Assembly (NCBI GenBank): GCA_002717515.1
Contig: PBEC01000018.1
Coordinates: forward strand, 134,630 to 198,629
Reading direction: 5' to 3'
Source: Flavobacteriales bacterium
GTDB lineage: Bacteria > Bacteroidota > Bacteroidia > Flavobacteriales_C > GCA-002722245
DNA length: 64,000 nt
Under the pieces are notes generated by a model. It did no database searches. It saw only the letters and a list, made by a program, of their open reading frames with translations, and had not been told where the DNA came from. This document shows, piece by piece, positions 59,085 through 64,000 of the stretch. Positions within the stretch are counted from its first letter, which is position 1; each line of letters begins with the position of its first letter. The translations under genes were made by a program, and so were the position numbers.

Positions 59085-60926
59085 ATGACAAACGAAATAA
59101 AAGATGAGGTAACAATATTGTTCGCTGGAGATTCGGGAGATGGTATTCAGCTGACCGGAGGACAATTTACAGATACGGCTGCTTTAGTTGGAAACGACAT
59201 CAGTACCTTTCCTAATTTCCCTGCAGAAATTAGGGCTCCCCAGGGAACTGTAGCGGGAGTTTCAGGATTTCAACTCCATTTTGGAAGTATTCAGTTGTAT
59301 ACTCCAGGAGATAGAGCAGATGTACTGGTGGTAATGAATGCTGCGGCCTTGAAATCTAATCTTGAATCGTTAAAAAAAGGAGGGATAGTTATTGTAAATA
59401 TTGCCGGTTTTGATAAAAAGAATTTACGACTCGCAAAATATGAGGATGGAACAAGTCCACTAACGGATGGAACTTTAGATGGATATAAAATTCATGAAGT
59501 TGATGTTACCAAAATTACCCGTGAGACTTTAAAAAACTCAGGTCTTGGAAACAAGATTGTCGATCGTTCAAAAAATATGTTTGTACTTGGTTTTTTATAC
59601 TGGATGTACAACAGAAAGTTAGACAATACCATAAGATTCATAGAGACTAAGTTTGCCAATAAACCCGAATTAATAGAGTCTAATATAGCTGTTTTAAAGG
59701 CCGGGTATCACTATGGGGATACCGCCGAGGCGATTGCTTCAAGATTTGAAGTGAAACCTGCAAACATCAAGCCTGGTACTTATCGAAATATTATGGGTAA
59801 TCAAGCTACTGCTATTGGTTTAATTGCTGCAAGTCAAAAAACAGGTTTGGAATTATTTTGTGGAACTTATCCAATTACTCCTGCATCTGATATTCTCCAT
59901 TTTTTGTCAAAGTATAAGAATTTTGGTGTAAAAACTTTTCAGGCAGAGGATGAAATAGCCGGAATATGTTCTACAATTGGAGCTTCTTTTGGAGGGGCTC
60001 TAGGGGTTACGACTTCTTCTGGCCCTGGTATTGCATTGAAAGGAGAAGCAATTGGTTTAGCTGGTGTTTTTGAATTGCCTTTGGTAATTATTAATGTTCA
60101 ACGAGGTGGCCCGTCAACTGGATTACCTACTAAAACCGAGCAAGCTGATTTATTTCAGGCCATGTATGGAAGAAATGGAGAGTCTCCTGTTCCGGTTATA
60201 GCAGCTCAATCGCCAAAAGATTGTTTCAATTTAGCTTTTGAAGCTTGTCGAATAGCAATTGAGCATATGACCCCTGTATTTTTATTGACAGATGGTTATA
60301 TTGCTAACGGATCAGAACCTTGGGAAGTTCAAAAATCTGAAAACCTGCCGAACATCGATGTTAAGTTTGCCAAACCAAGACAAGATGATGATCCGGAATT
60401 TTTACCTTACAAAAGAAACGAAAAACTTGTTCGACCCTGGGCCATTCCCGGAACAGAAGGATTAGCTCATAGGATAGGTGGTTTGGAAAAAGATTTCGAG
60501 ACAGGAAATGTTTCCTATGACCCAGAAAACCATGAGAAAATGGTTAAAATTCGTCAAGAAAAAGTGGATAGAATTGCTGATTTTATTCCTGATCAAGAAA
60601 TTGAGACGGGTAAAGAGTCGGGGGATTTACTTTTGTATAGTTGGGGTTCGACCTATGGGGCAGTTAAAACAGCTACCCGACAATTAATCAAGGAGGGGTA
60701 TAATGTTTCTCATGCTCACGTAAGATACCTGAACCCGTTACCCAAGAACACAAAAGAAATTTTGTCCAAATTTAAACATGTAGTTATTCCTGAGATGAAT
60801 AATGGGCAATTTATTAAGATTGTTCGAGATAAATTCCTGGTTGACGCAAAGGGGTTAAATAAAATAAAAGGACTTCCGTTCGCAACTGAAGAAATTGTTC
60901 AAAAGGCTAAAGAGGTTTTAGGCTAA
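59085..60926 (+). CDS. korA: 2-oxoacid:ferredoxin (2-oxoglutarate) oxidoreductase subunit alpha (gamma-alpha fusion)
   Basis: FAGDSGDGIQLTGGQFTDTAALVGNDISTFPNFPAEIRAPQGTVAGVSGFQLH; GTYPITPASDILHFL; NVQRGGPSTGLPTKTEQADL. Confidence 0.94.
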   Translation: MTNEIKDEVTILFAGDSGDGIQLTGGQFTDTAALVGNDISTFPNFPAEIRAPQGTVAGVSGFQLHFGSIQLYTPGDRADVLVVMNAAALKSNLESLKKGGIVIVNIAGFDKKNLRLAKYEDGTSPLTDGTLDGYKIHEVDVTKITRETLKNSGLGNKIVDRSKNMFVLGFLYWMYNRKLDNTIRFIETKFANKPELIESNIAVLKAGYHYGDTAEAIASRFEVKPANIKPGTYRNIMGNQATAIGLIAASQKTGLELFCGTYPITPASDILHFLSKYKNFGVKTFQAEDEIAGICSTIGASFGGALGVTTSSGPGIALKGEAIGLAGVFELPLVIINVQRGGPSTGLPTKTEQADLFQAMYGRNGESPVPVIAAQSPKDCFNLAFEACRIAIEHMTPVFLLTDGYIANGSEPWEVQKSENLPNIDVKFAKPRQDDDPEFLPYKRNEKLVRPWAIPGTEGLAHRIGGLEKDFETGNVSYDPENHEKMVKIRQEKVDRIADFIPDQEIETGKESGDLLLYSWGSTYGAVKTATRQLIKEGYNVSHAHVRYLNPLPKNTKEILSKFKHVVIPEMNNGQFIKIVRDKFLVDAKGLNKIKGLPFATEEIVQKAKEVLG

Positions 60927-60936
60927 AGATATTATT

Positions 60937-61962
60937 ATGACTGAAGTAAAAACAAAAAAAATATCAGCAAAAGATTACGCTTCTGATCAGGATGTTAAAT
61001 GGTGTCCCGGTTGTGGAGACTACTCAATATTAAAACAAGTTCAGGGAGTTTGTGCAGAGCTTGAATTGAATAAAGATAATACGGTTTTTGTTTCAGGGAT
61101 TGGTTGCTCGTCTCGCTTTCCATATTACATGGATACATACGGTATGCACAGTATTCATGGAAGAGGACCTGCATTTGTTTCTGGCTTAAAGGTTGCTCGT
61201 CCTGACTTAAATGTTTGGATGATTACAGGAGATGGAGACGCTCTGTCAATAGGTGGGAATCATTTTATTCATCTTTTGAGAAGAAATGTTGATGTTAATG
61301 TACTTCTCTTCAATAATCAAATATATGGATTAACAAAGGGACAATATTCTCCAACTTCAGAAAAAGGAAAGGTAACCAAATCAACACCATTTGGGTCTAT
61401 TGATCATCCTTTTAATCCTGCTTCGTTAGCGCTAGGTGCTGATGGGACCTTTGTCGCCAGAACTATGGATAGAGACCCAAAGAGTATGAGGGCTATTCTT
61501 CATGAAGCGCATGGTCATAAAGGAACTTCATTTGTTGAAATATATCAAAATTGTAACATATTTAACGATGGAGCGTTTTTCCCCTTAACGGAAAGATCTA
61601 CAAAACCAGATAATACATTGTTTGTTCAACACGGTCAACCTTTGCTGTTTGGTGAAAACAATCAAAAAGCGATTGTATTAAAGGATTTTACTCCTACTGT
61701 AGTCAACGTTGATGAAGTTGATGAATCAGAAATATGGATTCATGATGTACATGATCGTGTAAAAGCCTCCATACTTACCAGGTTTTTTGATGACCCAAGA
61801 GAAGATGGAGGATTACCTCGTCCTTTTGGTGTTTTTTACCAAGAAGAGCGCCATGTATATGAAAATGGAGTGAAAAGTCAAATTGAAAAGCATATTGATG
61901 TTAAGGGATCTCCCGATTTAGACGATTTACTTGAAGGACCCAATACGTGGAGTATCAAGTAA
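60937..61962 (+). CDS. korB: 2-oxoacid:ferredoxin oxidoreductase subunit beta
   Basis: VKWCPGCGDYSILKQVQGV, SGIGCSSRFPYYMDTYGMHSIHGR, ITGDGDALSIGGNH, FNNQIYGLTKGQYSPTS. Confidence 0.95.
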   Translation: MTEVKTKKISAKDYASDQDVKWCPGCGDYSILKQVQGVCAELELNKDNTVFVSGIGCSSRFPYYMDTYGMHSIHGRGPAFVSGLKVARPDLNVWMITGDGDALSIGGNHFIHLLRRNVDVNVLLFNNQIYGLTKGQYSPTSEKGKVTKSTPFGSIDHPFNPASLALGADGTFVARTMDRDPKSMRAILHEAHGHKGTSFVEIYQNCNIFNDGAFFPLTERSTKPDNTLFVQHGQPLLFGENNQKAIVLKDFTPTVVNVDEVDESEIWIHDVHDRVKASILTRFFDDPREDGGLPRPFGVFYQEERHVYENGVKSQIEKHIDVKGSPDLDDLLEGPNTWSIK

Positions 61963-61976
61963 TCAAAATGGAAATT

Positions 61977-62012
61977 AAAAACCGACTTTTTAAAAAATAG
62001 TCGGTTTTTTTT
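61977..62012 (+). terminator. Rho-independent terminator after korB
   Basis: ACCGACT (61981-61987) pairs with AGTCGGT (61999-62005), flanking A tract upstream and T8 run downstream. Confidence 0.88.
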
Positions 62013-62083
62013 GTTCATAACCTCAATCTCTTATTCTTACTTTTATGGATTATAGTTCCTATTTTTGAGTGTTCTCCTAGTTT

Positions 62084-64000
62084 ATGTGGAATAAGATATC
62101 TCATATTATTTTAAGGTACCGAATTTGGGTTATTGCGTTATTGGTTCTAATTACTGGGTTTTTAGCTACCAATTTGGGATACAACAAAGTATCTTACGAT
62201 CTTTCTCGATTGCTTCCGTTGGGCGATTCTACCTCAATAGTTTTTAGAGAGTTTAAAGAAACTTTTGGAGTCAACGATAATGTATATTTGGTTTCTACTG
62301 AGGATTCCAGTCTTTTTACATTGAATAAATTTCAAAAGTATTATGATTTCACAAGAAGTCTTCAAAATGAAACTGCAGTAGACAGTATTTTCTCGGTTGC
62401 CGATTTTGGGTTTTTAAAATTGGATAAGGAGACTAAAACATTTCGTTTAGAAAAAGCGTTTAAAAGCCGTCCTGAATCTCAAATAGAAATAGATTCTGCC
62501 CTATTGATTTTACGTGACCAACCGTTTTACGAAGGGATTTTATATTTACCCGATTCAGATATTTCATTACTTGCCGTTTCTTTTAATCCTGATTCTCTTG
62601 CAACCGTTCGGAGGAATCAATTTATTCTCTCGGTTACTCAGAAAATTGAGGAGTTTGAAAAAGAGAACGATATAAAGTTTAATTATTCAGGAATGCCTTT
62701 TATTCGTGCAAAATTAAGTTCTCAAGTTCGAGATGAGATTTTGTTGTTCATTGGTCTAGCTTTTATTTTGACTGCACTTTTGCTGTACTTTTTTTTGAGG
62801 GCCCCTCGAGCTGTATTTGTCTCTTTGTTGATTGTAAGTGTGGCTGTAGTTTGGTTGTTTGGGTCTTTAGGCTTATTGAACAGGTTGGCGGGTTATGGTT
62901 ATTTCTCCAGTTTAGAGTTCAATATGAATATACTTACGAGTTTGGTACCTCCTTTGGTAATTGTAATAGGTATTCCAAATTGTATTTTTCTGATAAATAA
63001 ATATTTTGATGAATACAGAGATCATAAAAATCAAGCATTAGCTCTTAAGCGTGTAATTCAAAAAATTGGAGGGGCAACTTTTATGACAAACGTCACAACT
63101 GCAAGTGGTTTTGCTACTTTTATTTTTGCTTCCAGTGATATACTTAAAGAATTTGGAATAGTTGCCTCAATTAGTATTATGGGCGTTTTCATTCTTTCTA
63201 TTTTATTATTGCCTATTATTTATAGTTATTTGTCTCCTCCAAGGGAGAAACACTACAAACATTTAGATTATAAATGGACAAATGCTCTTATTGCATGGTT
63301 TGTAAATATTTCAAAAAATTATAGAGGTACTGTTTATGTTGTTATGATTTTTATAGCAGGAACAGCCGGGTTTGGTTTGAGTCAACTTGACAATAATGCT
63401 CTTGTTGTAGACGATATGCCGGAAGATCATCCTGTTATGGTTGATTTGAAATATTATGAATCGAAGTTTAATGGAGTAGTTCCTTTTGAAATAATTTTAA
63501 GGGCAGGAGTCGGAGAAAAAATCACTTTGAAGTCTAATAACGTAATATCTATTACTGATATAGAGAAACTTCCTTTTGTAAAGTATGTAAATCTCGATAG
63601 TTCTGGAGAATGTACAATCGTAACTAAAAAGAATGGGAATTTCAGTGATGAAATCCAAGGTTTTTGTGATGAGAAAGGATATGTTATTTCTGAACTTGAA
63701 AGTGAAAAAGTAAAAGGAAACGTTTTAAAATTAAAAACACTTAAGAAAGTAGAAAAGCTCTATCAATTACTCTCGACTTATGATGAGTTTTCTAGGCCAA
63801 TGTCCATGCTTGACGTTTTAAAGTACAGTAAACAGGCTTTGTGGGGTGGGGAACGTAAAGAATTTACATTACCAACACAAGTAGAGTTGGGTTTTATTAA
63901 ACAATATGCATCTAAATCAAAAGATGCTTCTTCAGAAATGCTGGGTGCTTTTATATCAAAAGACGGGAGTCAGTTGAGAATCGGATTTAAAATGAAAGAT
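62084..64000 (+). CDS. MMPL/RND family transporter, C-terminus beyond window
   Basis: Not in ORF track. ATG 62084: MWNKISHIILRYRIWVIALLVLITGFLATNLGYNKVSYDLSRLLPLGDSTSIVFREFKETFGVNDNVYLV; TM block IGLAFILTALLLYFFLRAP; KIGGATFMTNVTTASGFATFIFAS. Confidence 0.92.
   Translation, partial: MWNKISHIILRYRIWVIALLVLITGFLATNLGYNKVSYDLSRLLPLGDSTSIVFREFKETFGVNDNVYLVSTEDSSLFTLNKFQKYYDFTRSLQNETAVDSIFSVADFGFLKLDKETKTFRLEKAFKSRPESQIEIDSALLILRDQPFYEGILYLPDSDISLLAVSFNPDSLATVRRNQFILSVTQKIEEFEKENDIKFNYSGMPFIRAKLSSQVRDEILLFIGLAFILTALLLYFFLRAPRAVFVSLLIVSVAVVWLFGSLGLLNRLAGYGYFSSLEFNMNILTSLVPPLVIVIGIPNCIFLINKYFDEYRDHKNQALALKRVIQKIGGATFMTNVTTASGFATFIFASSDILKEFGIVASISIMGVFILSILLLPIIYSYLSPPREKHYKHLDYKWTNALIAWFVNISKNYRGTVYVVMIFIAGTAGFGLSQLDNNALVVDDMPEDHPVMVDLKYYESKFNGVVPFEIILRAGVGEKITLKSNNVISITDIEKLPFVKYVNLDSSGECTIVTKKNGNFSDEIQGFCDEKGYVISELESEKVKGNVLKLKTLKKVEKLYQLLSTYDEFSRPMSMLDVLKYSKQALWGGERKEFTLPTQVELGFIKQYASKSKDASSEMLGAFISKDGSQLRIGFKMKD

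Noticed and set aside
1-64000. Mobile element, prophage or defence island
   Set aside because: No transposase, integrase, phage structural, restriction, toxin-antitoxin or CRISPR signatures were found; gene content is mostly housekeeping.

Overview
The window is a low-GC Bacteroidota (Flavobacteriia-like) chromosomal segment, mostly housekeeping genes. It holds T9SS/gliding components (sprA, cut by the window start; porW/sprE) and a large T9SS type-B cargo protein. It also holds a 2-oxoglutarate dehydrogenase locus (sucAB), a 2-oxoacid:ferredoxin oxidoreductase (korAB), a fused 2-oxoacid dehydrogenase E1, LPS/sugar genes, heme genes and one tRNA-Cys. Recognisable terminators follow sucB, typA, tRNA-Cys and korB. 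I saw no CRISPR array, rRNA, transposase or prophage. The ORF track misses three coding regions: sprA (1..5961, minus), an MMPL/RND transporter (62084..64000, plus) and the N-terminal part of hemD (up to about 50845, minus). The most interesting signals are two apparent -1 frame breaks, each exactly at a poly(A) tract containing an in-frame A_AAA_AAA heptamer: sucA (A7 at 17741-17747) and the hemC/hemD junction (A9 on the minus strand at 50819-50827, where hemD has no canonical start codon). These could be programmed or transcriptional slippage, real lesions, or homopolymer sequencing errors. Other points of interest are a secreted protein with a clan-CD (caspase/gingipain-like) His/Cys signature, a truncated LytS-type pseudokinase beside its intact paralogue, a split-transketolase sugar locus, and palindromes upstream of mrp.
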